From Phytoseiulus persimilis (lineage: Eukaryota; Arthropoda; Arachnida; Mesostigmata; Phytoseiidae), in contig CM075101.1 in assembly GCA_037576195.1 (NCBI GenBank), positions 17,794,001 through 17,858,000 of the forward strand: a DNA stretch of 64,000 nt, in the 5' to 3' direction. A program made the position numbers and the translations under genes. Each line of letters opens with the position of its first letter. The stretch's first letter is position 1. Shown piece after piece: positions 26,574 through 37,201 of the stretch. The notes below the pieces were generated by a model, which did not search any database, was not told the DNA's origin, and was given only the letters and a program-made list of their open reading frames with translations.

Positions 26574-29500
26574 TTTAAACGGCTGCAGCTCACACTGCGA
26601 GCGCGCGGCTCAGGCTAACTGGATGTCCATGCAGTAACTTCAATAAAGAGTGGAATTGAGGTCGCGTCTCTGGACACTTCCTTCGAACCCTATTGTGGTG
26701 CTCTGTAGTTTCTTGGGAAATTTCTCCCCATCTCGTCTCATTTCCAAGTAGAGAATCGTTCGCCATATGCGCAAGCCCCTCTTCCTGCCTCTTGGAGCTG
26801 ATAGACACAAGCGGACAATCAGCTTCAGATAGAACGAAACTAAGGCACTGCCAGCTCAAATCTCACCCCGATTGGTCTCCTGTGATGTTTCAAGTTCGGA
26901 TCTAATGAACTCGACGCGGCTTAAGGCTCCCTTATCAGAGTAACACAAGTGCCGAGATGAAATAATTCCCTGGACCAAGCTTGACGATGGGGGAAGAGAT
27001 GGGGTCCTCCGATTCAGGAAGAAGTAGCCTACCTTTGCCTCGGAGAAGGATGAACCTCGTCGAAGGGAAAGCTCTGAAAAGAGAGGGTCCCGAAAAGCTA
27101 CATGAGTCCGACGATGTCTTCCAGGCACTGGGCCCGTAGCTGTCTCTGCTCGATTCTCCGATTCGAGGAGCTTCCTTAAAAGTGAATTGCACCCGAAGCC
27201 GCTCAGTATTCCCAGGGGGTCTATTCAAGAAGACTCAGCTGATAGAATAGCGGGCTTGTGCCGGGATGGGTTGTCTGGCCTGCGCTCAGGGCTAAATGCG
27301 TTTGGGAATCGGACTCCTTGTTCAGTACAGAGATCGCAAGAATCCATATTTAAACGACTCCGCGTGTTCGTCGATTTCGATTCGGCGCGTGAATCACTGA
27401 ATAGGAGCGATTCTCCGCCGTGCCACGTTCATTCAGAGACGCACAACAGAGGGTCGAGACTCCCGCGTTGGATCGGGAATTGAAGTGCACCCGAGACCTG
27501 ATTAGGTTCGCTCCGAACTAACCGAAACAGTTGTGCCAGCAAGTCTATCGAGAACGAGCGGAGGATCGTCTTTGTGATCATGGAAGAACGGAGGGATGAG
27601 AGCAAATAGTAAAACTGCAAGCCGCTCCCGGAAATAGAACACACACATCCGTCTCGAAAACACTCGAGAACGGGAGACTGCATGGTTTCTGAACTGTTTG
27701 AGGGAGAGGGTTCTTTAGCTCGTGCATCCGGGTCCGCGAGCATTGGATACCTTCTCGTAGTTTCATGAATATGTACGCTGTAATCCCGACGACTTCCGTA
27801 TCAGATATTCGGATTCGATTCGACCAAGCAGGCGTGAAACTTCCATACACGGCTGCTGAACGCGAAGAGGAGCTCCCGCCGAACCATTCCAAAGCTCTTG
27901 TTGAAACCTCGGAGAGCATTAATTCAATTCAGGGTGGAAGAAAAACTTCGAACGCCGCTTCATTGTCTGTGTTCAGAGGGCAGACGCTATTTTCAGAAGG
28001 GTCTGGTGGGAGCAAGCGTTGGATCTAGCTCATATTATGATAAATTAAATCAACTTGCGGCGAGAGAACGACCGGGAAGAATCTGCTGGGAAGGTGTTGA
28101 TATGCACGTTGAAGAATAAAAATGGTTCTCCGGAAGACGTGGGACGCAAGGTCGAGCTCGATTCTGTGTTGGGAGGGTGCTTTGATCTCGGGAAAAACGT
28201 TGAGTCGCTCGTCGCGAGCAGAACAGCGGGCGCGGGGCACTTCAGGGGCGCCGTTTTGAGCTTGGTTCTCGATTTGATCGAGTCTCTGCCCTGCTTGCCC
28301 CCCCCCCCCCTGCAGAAACAAACAGAGCCAATCAGCTGGCTCAATCAGGATTCAGCAAACTTTCCTCGCTCCAGGCCAAACTCCAGGCCGGCGCCTCGGC
28401 CCAAGAACCGGGCCTCCTCGAAGCATCCTTGAGACGAATGGTTACCGTGACTGGTCGTTGAGCGTCCTGATGACTTGTTAACCACGTACCCTCATCGTTC
28501 GCAATGCTAACTTGCCTCCAACTCTCAGTCTTATAACCACTTTTATCAACCGCTCGCGTCGACTATTGGTGATGATTATTATCGAGATGCTGAACTACTT
28601 CCCTTGCGTCCCGGGGCCATACTGCTGTTGGGCACCGTTCCACGAACCACACTCCGGGCTCGAGGCACTAATGTGGCCGACCCCTGCCGCAAATCATCCA
28701 ACTGTGGACCCACGCACAACTCATCTGCCCTTAGGCATTTAGTTTGCACTGATCGATATTCGTCTTCGGGAGGTCTAACCATCTTCATCCACGATTCGCA
28801 TCCGTGGAAATACACGATGCTTCCCGTTTCCTACTCGTGGGTGACTCTGATCGCGAAGCCGAGGAATTTTCGAAGATCGCATCTCGAAGCACTCGAGGTG
28901 ATAACGGATTTGGCTCACATGGGAAACGCGTCGTAACGGACTCTCCGTTATAACAAGCGTTTCCTTGTTCAAGGACGTCGACACGGCTTCGATATCGTTC
29001 GGTGAGGAATCCGGGGTCTCACTCATTTCCAATCCCTCCCCCCAACAGCTACCCGAAGGCAGAGACGGATACCCGGTCGAGGTTGTGGTAGCTAGAATCG
29101 CATCCGACAGATCAAAGAATGTTGTCGTAGCATTCCACTCTCCTGACAATGAAAGCTGCGGCCAATCTGCGCCGCCACTATCAACGCTGAAATCGGAAAA
29201 ATTCCGAAGATAAGTCGTCACCGTTCTTTTACGCGAACAGGGAAGCACTCTATGGACTTTTAATTTGACTCCAATCACCTCATGGGGAATCACCGATAAG
29301 TTGGATTGTTCCCCGAATGAGGGATCCCCCTGTCGTCGGTCATGGACTCCCCATGAGCACCAAAGGGATGAAGAATCATAGAAACCAACAAGATAGGTTC
29401 TTTCCGCCGAGAGACGCCCGAGTAATCGATGACATACCGAGCTGACATCAAACTGTTCGCAGATTCAGCCTTGGTTGAAACAGAAAGAGCAACTGAATGA

Positions 29501-31181
29501 ACGAATTGTTTTTCCGGCATGATACGGCTGTCTTCACAGGTTGAGAGCTCAACGATCCGGGAGTCACAATATTACTCAGAGCTCCTTTCACTAGAGCTAC
29601 AGTATTGACTTCCTGTTCCAGAATTCTTGGCCACATTTTGAAAACGCCGTCATACTCGGTTGTGGGTTCGGATTTGGTAGTGTCCCCATGCCTTCCTTGC
29701 GGAACGAGATTGAATGCCTGGGACAGAACAATCGCGAGCTGCAGGGTTTTTCGGAGTGCATCCAATCCTTGGGAATCGATGCTCGAGGTTCAGGAACCGT
29801 TTCGCATTATTGACTTTGAGAAACAGCGTCGGCGCAGAAGCGTCTGCTGCGATCCAGATCCGAAAAGAGAAACTCGGAATGTGCTCCCTCGGCGCCATGA
29901 TAATTCGATCGGAAAGCGACGGCCGGGATGGAGCATCTATGATGTTCAATATACTCGCATGGCTCACAACTCGAGTCATCGATCCGGATTCTCGCGATTA
30001 ATGTCTTCAACAGTCTCGGATCTATGCGGTATCAATATCCGCAATTACTCCTAGGTTCCAACATTGGAATCTTTGAAGCGTCTCAAGGGGCGCAGTTGAG
30101 CAGCCAAGTGAACGAAATTCGAAATCCTCTCTTTGAGTTCCGAGCTCGTTTTGTGATAAGTGGGAGGGCTGCGGGATTGAAAGCAGCCTGTGTTGGCAAG
30201 ATCGCAAACTTGTTCCTGGATCATCAGTGGAACGAGCACGACGGACATATTCAAGGATGGGTGTTCCATGGCTGGGAAGAATGCAAGTCCTAGTTCCTCG
30301 GATGTCCTCCCAGATCTGTTACCAACTTTGTGTTCAGTGTGTTATCGCTCCGACAGGCTTCCCAGGGACTACCTCCGAACTGGGTGATAGATCATTTGTT
30401 TCTCCAGAGCAACTCCGTCGCTCGAAAAGACTTACGGGTCTGCTGCAGGAAGAGGAATGTGTTCCTTAGATTTTCCGCTTTGTAAGGAGTCAAAGAGGTG
30501 TAACTAAGCCTCATTCGAAAGCGCGACGAACGGAGAAGGGAATGGCTTCCTGGGTCCAGCCAGGACTTGTCGACCGTTTATCCTTCATCTGTTCATCGAC
30601 CTTCCATGATATCGAACGTCGGAACTTTCTGATGAACCTTTCGAGGGGCCGATTCTCAGCGATGTATGATTGGTTGCTGACCCTGGAGATGATGAGGTAC
30701 CCCTGAAGATTGATTATCACTTGCCCGATTCTCACCAGCCCTATTCCGGCACTACTCGAGTGAACAGGAAGCAAAAGGAACCTCCATGAACGAAACAGTT
30801 CGCTAGTTCTGCGCGGAATACGAGTGGGGAACTGGGACGGACGCCGATCATGGCCTCGAAGTTGCTGATTTCGAGATGCTCTAGAACAGCGAGGGTAAGT
30901 CGCGCTCGCGTTGGGTTAACGAGAAGACTGTACCCACATAGCTTATTCTATGTTCCCGTCATTTCCCGCAAAGAGTCACTTATCTTTACGAGGGTGCCAT
31001 ATGGGGCTCTGAGTCAGTTTCCCTCGGAATTCTCTCTCTCCCTCGACGAAACTAGAGATCGAGAAATTTTCGCACGACGGGGGTGACTCACAAAATAAGG
31101 TGGAGCTTCATGGGCCAGAAAATGTGGCGCTCTCAATCTCGTAAAAAACTGGTCCGCAAATCAGACCATTCTTCCTGATCA
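26574..31181. other. No gene recognised
   Basis: Open frames up to about 170 codons on both strands (for example 28775-29293 minus), without recognisable domains. A segment near 28750-28830 (plus) reads SSSGGLTIFIHDSHPWK, faintly like a LINE endonuclease, but too little to call. Contains the C13 tract at 28298-28310. Confidence 0.45.
28292..28310 (+). repeat. TGCTTG followed by 13 Cs
   Basis: The identical 19-base word recurs at 57456-57474; the bases on either side differ. Confidence 0.85.
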
Positions 31182-31307
31182 CGATTAGGGGTCGCAAAAA
31201 TCCACGAGTCCAGGCAAGGGCGCAAAATCTCGGTTACGGGTTCGAATCCCAAAGTCTCTGATTTTGGGCTAGTACCATGGGGGAGCCGAAGGCTGACTTT
31301 AGATACC
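31182..31307 (+). repeat. Left outer inverted end of the composite element, with B-box motif
   Basis: Aligns to the reverse complement of 33465-33610. It contains GGTTCGAATCC (31239-31249), a perfect match to the RNA polymerase III B-box consensus GGTTCGANNCC, in a tRNA T-arm-like setting GGGTTCGAATCCC. A convincing A box was not found, so a tRNA-derived SINE origin is possible but unproved. Confidence 0.7.
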
Positions 31308-31501
31308 ATTACTTTTCAACTCTGGAGGGGTAATTCCGAGACCAACCTGACCATACTTTCTCAAGTCTGGAGGGGTGATTCCGGGACCAATCTGACCATT
31401 ACTTTCCAACTCTGGAGGGCCGATTCCGAGACCAATCTGACCATTATTTCGAACTCCTGAGGGGTGATTCCGGGACCAATCTGACCATACTTTTCAAGTC
31501 T
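31308..31501 (+). repeat. 45-bp tandem repeat array, left block (about 4 copies)
   Basis: Units follow the pattern CTGGAGGGG + TGATTCCGAGACC + AATCTGACCATACTTTTTCA with a few substitutions per copy. Same unit and orientation as 32661-33079. Confidence 0.9.
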
Positions 31502-31633
31502 TTGTTTTCCGGCTCAACCTCTCAGCCAGCCCTCAGAAGTGTCCTGGGATCACCCTTCGGTATTGCTTCAGTAACACTCAGAGCTGTGCGCCGTGAGGAT
31601 TCTGACGGCGGCGGCGGCGGACGGAAAAAAAGG

Positions 31634-31654
31634 CGGCGGCGACGATCGCCGCCG
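31634..31654. repeat. GC-rich hairpin next to a (CGG)n stretch
   Basis: A 9-bp perfect stem (CGGCGGCGA with its complement) around loop CGA. It lies just downstream of a run of CGG triplets at 31606-31620. Confidence 0.6.
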
Positions 31655-32381
31655 GCATTTCCGCGGCGGAGGAAACTGGCTCGGCGCGCCGCAGATTCCG
31701 GCTAACTGGCAATGGCTAATGGAATTCAGCCTGTTCGGCGCGAGAAGTGCCTGTACTCAAGCGAGATGATTCACAAAAGTCATGCTTAAATTTCTTCCGT
31801 CCTATCGAGTACTTCAGACTCAACGTGCAATATATCAATTCCAGATTTAAAATTAGGGTCATCTTAATAGGGCGGTCACAAGTTTTATATTATTCCCAAC
31901 AATGAGCGTCAAGTACCTGGTCTACAACTATGAAACCGGATTTTTTTGAAAATGTTGCCAACGTCTCTGTAGTCTAGAAATTGGGCTGGTATCCAGCCTG
32001 AGTTACTATCCCGGTATCAAACCACCTGTTCCATCACCCTCCACTTTTTGCTTCTGATTATTTGAAAGTTGCCGTGGAAAATGGCTGGTACGTGCCAGGA
32101 AATGAGTTCCAGCGAGGAAATCTTCCGTTCTGTTACCAGGTCTGCAACTGTCAAACCGGATTTTTTTCATGAGGGACCCGTTCCCCGAGCTCCAGGATTT
32201 TTTTCCAGCGCTCTCAGACTTTTCGAAATGCATTGGTGAGGAGAGTCTTGAGATGTATCGTGCTGGCAGCAATGACACCGCAACATGCACACAGACGGAG
32301 CCGAATCCTTGGTTCGCTGATCGAAGGTTCTTGTGTTTTTCTAATTGCGTTCCGTTACTGAGACCATGATTCGAGACTCAT

Positions 32382-32463
32382 GGCTAGGGGCCGCAGACTC
32401 GGACTCGTGGATACTTGCGACCAGTCGCAAGTATCCGAGACCGAGAGCCACCCCTATTTGTGG
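32382..32463. repeat. 82-bp palindrome resembling the composite element's ends
   Basis: The left arm contains CTAGGGGCCGCAGACTCGGA and the right arm is its imperfect reverse complement. The centre is a perfect 12-bp stem GGATACTTGCGA with loop CCAG (32409-32436). The arms resemble the outermost bases of the 33.6-kb end (TTAGGGGTCGCAGACTCGGA). Confidence 0.7.
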
Positions 32464-32481
32464 GGCTCAATCACAAGGTCG

Positions 32482-32512
32482 GCCGCCGTGCGCCGCTCGG
32501 GCGCACGGCGGC
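32482..32512. repeat. GC-rich perfect hairpin
   Basis: Stem GCCGCCGTGCGCC pairs perfectly over 13 bp with 32500-32512 around loop GCTCG. An outer AGGTCGG/CCGACCT pairing (about 32476-32532) extends it. Confidence 0.75.
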
Positions 32513-32660
32513 TGCCGGGGCCATCCCGACCTCGGCGGCGCGGCGCACAGCTCTGGTAACACTCCCTATCGCCTCGCAAATCCCGTTGCGGGCGGTGGGC
32601 TTGGTTCTTAAGATGGTTCAGATTTAATTCTGATACAAATTAAATCCTCTTTTCACCTCA

Positions 32661-33079
32661 TTACTTTTTCAAGTCTGGAGGGGTGATTCCGAGACTAATA
32701 TGACCATGACTTTCCAAGTCCGGAGGGTTGATTCCGAGACCAATCTGACCATACTTTTTCAAGTGTTGAGGGGTGATTCCGGGACCAATTTGACCATACT
32801 TTTTCAAGTCTGGAGGGGTAATTCCGAGACCAATCTGACCATGACTTTCCAAGTGTGGAGGGGTGATTCCGAGACCAATCTGACCATACTTTTTCAAGTC
32901 TCGAGGGTTGATTCCGAGACAAATCTGTCCATACTTTTTCAAGTCTGGAGGAGTGATTCCGGGACCAATCTGACCATTACTTTCCAGCTCTGGAGGGCTG
33001 ATTCCGAGACCAATCTGACCATACTTTTTCAAGTGTGGAAGGGTGATTCCGAGACCATTCTGACCATACTTTTTCAAGT
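32661..33079 (+). repeat. 45-bp tandem repeat array, central block (about 9 copies)
   Basis: Nine units in a row, period 45 bp, alternating in whether the accepting sequence reads ACTTTTTCAAG or ACTTTCCAA. The period is a multiple of three, so long open frames arise on both strands without implying a protein. Confidence 0.93.
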
Positions 33080-33136
33080 TTTTTTTTTTCCAGGCGGGGG
33101 GGGGAAATCCGTTTGGATACAAGAGATAGGACTTAC

Positions 33137-33464
33137 GCCCCTCCAGAGTTGGAAAGTAATGGTCAGATTGGTCTCGGAATCACCCCTCAAGAGTTGGAGA
33201 GTAATGGTCAGACTGGTCTCGGAATCACCCCTCCAGAGTTGAAAAAGTATGGTCAGATTGGTCCTGGAATCACTCCTCCAGACTTGAGAAAGTAATTGTC
33301 AGATTGGTCCCGGAATCACTCCTCCAGACTTGAAAAAGTAATTGTCAGATTGGTCTCGGATTCACCCCTCCAGAGTTGGAAAGTAATGGTCAGATTGGTC
33401 TCGGAATCACCCCTCCAGACTTGAAAAAGGAATGGTCAGATTGGTCTCGGAATCACTCCTCCAG
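33137..33464 (-). repeat. 45-bp tandem repeat array, inverted block (about 7-8 copies)
   Basis: The same unit as 32661-33079 but reverse-complemented. The two blocks are separated by a 57-bp spacer with an 11-base T run and a G tract (33080-33136). A transcript crossing both would form a hairpin with arms of more than 300 nt. Confidence 0.93.
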
Positions 33465-33610
33465 TCAGTGATTCTCGACGGAAAGTCAGCCTCAAATTCC
33501 GATCTTACTAGCTCAGAATCAGAGATTTTGGGATTCGAACCCGTAACCGAGATTCTGCGCCCTCACTCGCGAGTCCGAGTCCGAGTCTGCGACCCCTAAT
33601 CACGATTCTC
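33465..33610 (-). repeat. Right outer inverted end of the composite element
   Basis: Reverse-complement counterpart of 31182-31307, carrying the B-box-like motif on the minus strand (33530-33542). It has an extra GACTCG duplication (GACTCGGACTCGGACTCG on the minus strand) relative to the left end. Confidence 0.7.
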
Positions 33611-36600
33611 ATATCAGACCCCAAGCCCGTTGAGTCCCCACAGCCATCACATTCTGAATCAACGTCGCGGCTTGATCTCACGGCCCGACAAGCGAGACAT
33701 CGTGGACGAAGACCTTGGTGGTCGCCTGGAACTGAGCAGTGAGCTGAATCACACTTCGGAGAACACAACACAGCGACTTCCCGGAGCATGGGTACGCGAG
33801 AAAAAAGGAGCCGCTGAGCATGAATTGCGGCTGAATTGAAAGGTCCACTAAGCCATGGACCATTCACAATCTACGACCTCTATGCACCCCAGGGTCTTCG
33901 AAACATTTTTGTTGTCGGGCTGTGTTTCAAGTGATGACGTACGCGGTGAGCGCACAACCTCGCTATTTCTGCCCCCACTCCCCCTACGCGCCTCGCCGTC
34001 TTCGGGTTTGGCAGACGGCTGAATCGGCTCGCCGAAGCGAAGTCCACTATTTTCGAAAATTGGGAAAGCTGTGATTGATGATATCATGATTGAGACTCGA
34101 GAAGATGAGGACGCTTCCAGTGAAGTTCTCGGGAAACAAGAAAGCCTCAACGATATTCTGCGTCGGAAATGCCGTAAACGCAAACCAGACAGTGTCGAAG
34201 GTGAATCCAAAAAGTCTGAAAGTCGGAAAAGGAGCCGTCAGTGGCACGCTTGTAGAAGATCCAAGAAGGAGTGGACATAGGCACAATCAGGTGTGAGCTG
34301 AGTGTGTGAACTGAAAGTCACAAATTGGGTACTGACCAGGTGTGGGCATTTTTTGCACTCGGCATGAGTGCTCATCGATTCCTTGAGTTCCTTCGTGAAG
34401 CGCACAGACGTCCGTATGGCAATTCCGACGAAACTGAAGATATGACGTTCTGTTTTTTCTCCAGGACCGCGAAGGTCACCGAGAATTAGGTGATTTCAAT
34501 ACAGATTCGAGCAGTTCGGCTCGGCGAAGCGGAGATATCGGTCTCGAAAGATCCGCTTATGGTAGTCTTGATTTTGCTGTTGCAGGGGAACAACTGTGCC
34601 GATCTGGCTGGCACGGCGAACAGTCTGGGCCGAGGACCGGGCTACCTTCTCATGGAAATTCGGCAAGACCCATCGGAAGAGTGGCGAGAATTGAGTTTTG
34701 AAAAAGCTCTATTCATCCTATCAAACCACTCGGCCCTGAATGCCACACCGGAAATCTCGTAGTTGCGTTCGCAAGCTTCGAAAACGTTCCATATGATCCA
34801 ACTTCTGACCCTTGACCTATTCCTTCAAAATACGGTTCAAAATCAGGAACTTCGGGCACGCAAATCGAAGCATCTCAGGAGTAGCATGGACAGAGTGATA
34901 GGAATGTCTTCCTTCTCGCGAGACAATGTGTTCGGTTGCTTTGCCGAAGAATTATTCCTGGCTTCTCCAGATCATGTCGCGTTCTTTGATGTTAAGACTA
35001 CCATTATAGAATCATGAAGTGTGCCGTTCTGGAAAAAGTCCAGATTTATTTGAGTGACCTCACAAGCAAGGACTCAAATGTAATCGAGCGTTGGCTGCGA
35101 GGTTAGAAGTTCGAATCAGATCTGGCTTAGAGTTACTCAGAGAGAAATAAGGAGATATCGATCCGGCGAAACAAGTTTCGAAGGGATCAGAGAAAGCTGA
35201 TCCGGAGCCTGATTCTGAATATTCGGAGTTCCGGTTCCAAACTTCGATTTCAAAGAGGGCATTGGATCACGTGGTACAAGCAATTATTTCATGCGTCGTT
35301 CTCAAGTCGATCCGGGAGCGGGCCGACAGACGGTGCATGATTTGGTGGTAGAAAATCCGGATCTCCTTGACGGACTGCGAATGGGTTCAAACTTCAGAGT
35401 GAACGCGGATGAATGTGGCCTCTCAAAAAAGACGAAATCGGCCGCTGCAAGCATCGCCTGCGAAATTCCAGGACTCGTTTTGCGAACGGTGAGCTCAATC
35501 GTGCCGTTTTCATATTCCCGCGAGTTCGCGATCCCCTCGCAACTCACAGGAACTCACCTCAAACCCCGTAAGGTTTCTCATATTGAACAAATCAATGAAT
35601 TGATGAATGTTGTTTGGTGATGACTGCCTTGGCCTCTTAGCTCAACCCATGACCATCGAACGAGGTTTCACGTGTCCCTTCGGACCACCAACTCCCATGG
35701 CTGGGAGCTATGTAGGAGAAAAATCGCTCTCTCGTAAATTCGTTTATTCGGGTTTAAATGGATACTAGTTTTACAATTGATTTCGTCATACTTCTCTGCT
35801 TTATTTTAAAATTCCGATCGGATCTAGCTCATGAAATACGTTTCCCTACAGCAGTCCTAAACACTCCATGACTTTGTTCGCCACGAAAAATTGTCGACGT
35901 TGTAAGGTGCAGTGCGGCGATATATATATTACAATTGTATGTACAGACGACCGCGCACCGTTCCATAGTCTTCAATGAATTCACTTCGCAATCCCTCCGC
36001 GTAGAGTTCCCCGACATTCAAAAGCACCCACTGGCCCGAGTCCTACTGTCTATTCTTGTTCACTCCAGCTCGCTGGCCGACCAACTCGCTCATCATTTAG
36101 TGTTTGTGTCTTCATTTCCAGGTGTTCCCGCTGGAAGACCTTACGCGCTCTCCATGCTCGCTTCCGGTCGTATTACCCAGAACGCAACCGATTATCCACT
36201 GGCAGAGCCAAAGCTCCTGTGAAATCGTTATCGAATTTCATTTGCTCGCGGAACGCTGGTCGAGGTTCTCGTTGACGTTATGATACATGACGTGTCGCTC
36301 CGCTGTCGTGGTGCAGCGCTTCATGGCATGACAGACAAAATTTGAAGCTTGCCCGAGGGTCGCGTTAAAAGTAATTGTACATCAATCCGTGTCGCCTCCG
36401 ACCGCCCACATGAAGGCCCGATTCGTATTTGGTGCTGATCGATTTCTCTAACAAAGGGAGGTCCAGGGCTGGTAAAGCTCCGTCTATAATTTCAGCTTCG
36501 TGTTCAGTCGCCGTCCATTCTGCTTCATGAATATGTTGTCGTCAAACACCAGTGGGGTCGTTGTACTGATGAACTGTGTCCCGACGCTCCGAGAGCTCGG

Positions 36601-36934
36601 ATTCAGTTCTGAGCTTCCCTGAGTCAGATTGTCCAGTGCGCCGAGTCAATTGCAGACAAGTCGGTGACCTACAACCGACCGCTCACAGGAACCGCAAAAT
36701 CTAGCGTTACAATAATGTGTACTTTGTCCCCCTCTCGGATGGAGTGGAATCGGAGAAAGATTTGGGAAATCGCCTTTCAAATTGCGCCTTCATTCGCTGG
36801 TCCAATTCGGTTTGAGCTACACGGCATCAGGCCTGTTGAAAAATCGGTCTTGTGCGTGGCATACGCCTGGCTACGGATTTACTCCGTTTCTTTCTTCTTC
36901 TCTGTTTACGTTTCGAAAACTCAAATCATCGCTT
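33611..36934. other. Region between the composite element and Tao; probable Tao 3' UTR at its right end
   Basis: No recognised protein. The right-hand part is downstream of the Tao stop on the minus strand and may be transcribed as 3' UTR as far as the AATAAA signals near 35.8 kb. Confidence 0.4.
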
Positions 36935-37201
36935 TTATAGCGGCGTGGATTGGTTGCTTTGGGGTGTAGTGGTGCCTTGGCCAAAAGATGTCGTCGAATT
37001 CGAATGTGCCAAGCTTAGAAGGCTCCCAGAGAGTGACTGGGCGCCGGCGAGACCCTCGTCCGAAGCAAGAATTTCCGACAAAGTGAAACCCATCTGGCCG
37101 CTCTCGATGTCAAACTTGTGGATATCAGCCATCTGCCTCTCGGACAGTAGCTGTTGACGTGACATACGCTCTGTTGCGAACTGCTTCCTCTCGTTGTCCA
37201 T
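36935..37201 (-). CDS. Tao: Tao exon 9: C-terminal tail and stop
   Basis: Encodes residues 826-913 and the TAA stop. It contains the end of the coiled coil and the conserved tail [18 protein letters not shown]. The acceptor is TTCAATTTCAG. No AATAAA is seen close behind the stop on the minus strand; the nearest candidates are about 1.1 kb downstream (minus-strand AATAAA at 35743-35748 and 35800-35805), which would imply a long 3' UTR. Confidence 0.95.
   Translation of the reverse strand: MDNERKQFATERMSRQQLLSERQMADIHKFDIESGQMGFTLSEILASDEGLAGAQSLSGSLLSLAHSNSTTSFGQGTTTPQSNQSTPL

Larger units (their letters stand above)
31502..32660. other. Middle of the composite element
   Basis: No coding sequence. 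Holds the CGG-rich hairpin, the 82-bp palindrome, the 13-bp GC hairpin, and a 27-bp direct repeat with three mismatches (31921-31947 and 32141-32167, core AAACCGGATTTTTTT) spaced 220 bp apart. Confidence 0.6.
31182..33610. mobile_element. Foldback-like composite element: inverted ends plus opposed 45-bp tandem arrays
   Basis: The outer ends (31182-31307 and 33465-33610) are inverted copies of each other and contain TTAGGGGTCGC, TCGGTTACGGGTTCGAATCC and GGCTGACTTT. Inside each end begins an array of a 45-bp unit (core GATTCCGAGACCAATCTGAC): forward at 31308-31501, forward at 32661-33079, reverse at 33137-33464. The middle (31502-32660) is unrelated and rich in GC hairpins. Long inverted ends built from tandem repeats are the hallmark of foldback transposons. 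No protein-coding frame is credible inside, so if mobile it is non-autonomous. Confidence 0.65.

Noticed and set aside
28604-28936. GGLTIFIHDSHPWK as a LINE endonuclease fragment
   Set aside because: The similarity is a dozen residues with stops in the surrounding frame; not enough to call.
32661-33242. Long open frames of about 150-180 codons encoding a 15-residue repeat (SETNLTILFQV on one strand, KKYGQIGLGITPP on the other)
   Set aside because: The 45-bp tandem unit is a multiple of three, so frames stay open on both strands automatically. No start, domain or splice context supports a protein.
31182-33610. CRISPR-like regular repeats
   Set aside because: Repeats are directly contiguous without unique spacers, are inverted halfway, and lie in eukaryotic DNA with spliced genes.
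35100-35130. AGTTCGAATC near 35.1 kb as a tRNA T arm
   Set aside because: Only a partial B box; no acceptor or anticodon stem could be built around it.
36664-37157. Plus-strand frames of about 100 codons over the Tao 3' end
   Set aside because: They overlap or are antisense to Tao exon 9 and its presumed 3' UTR and have no domain.
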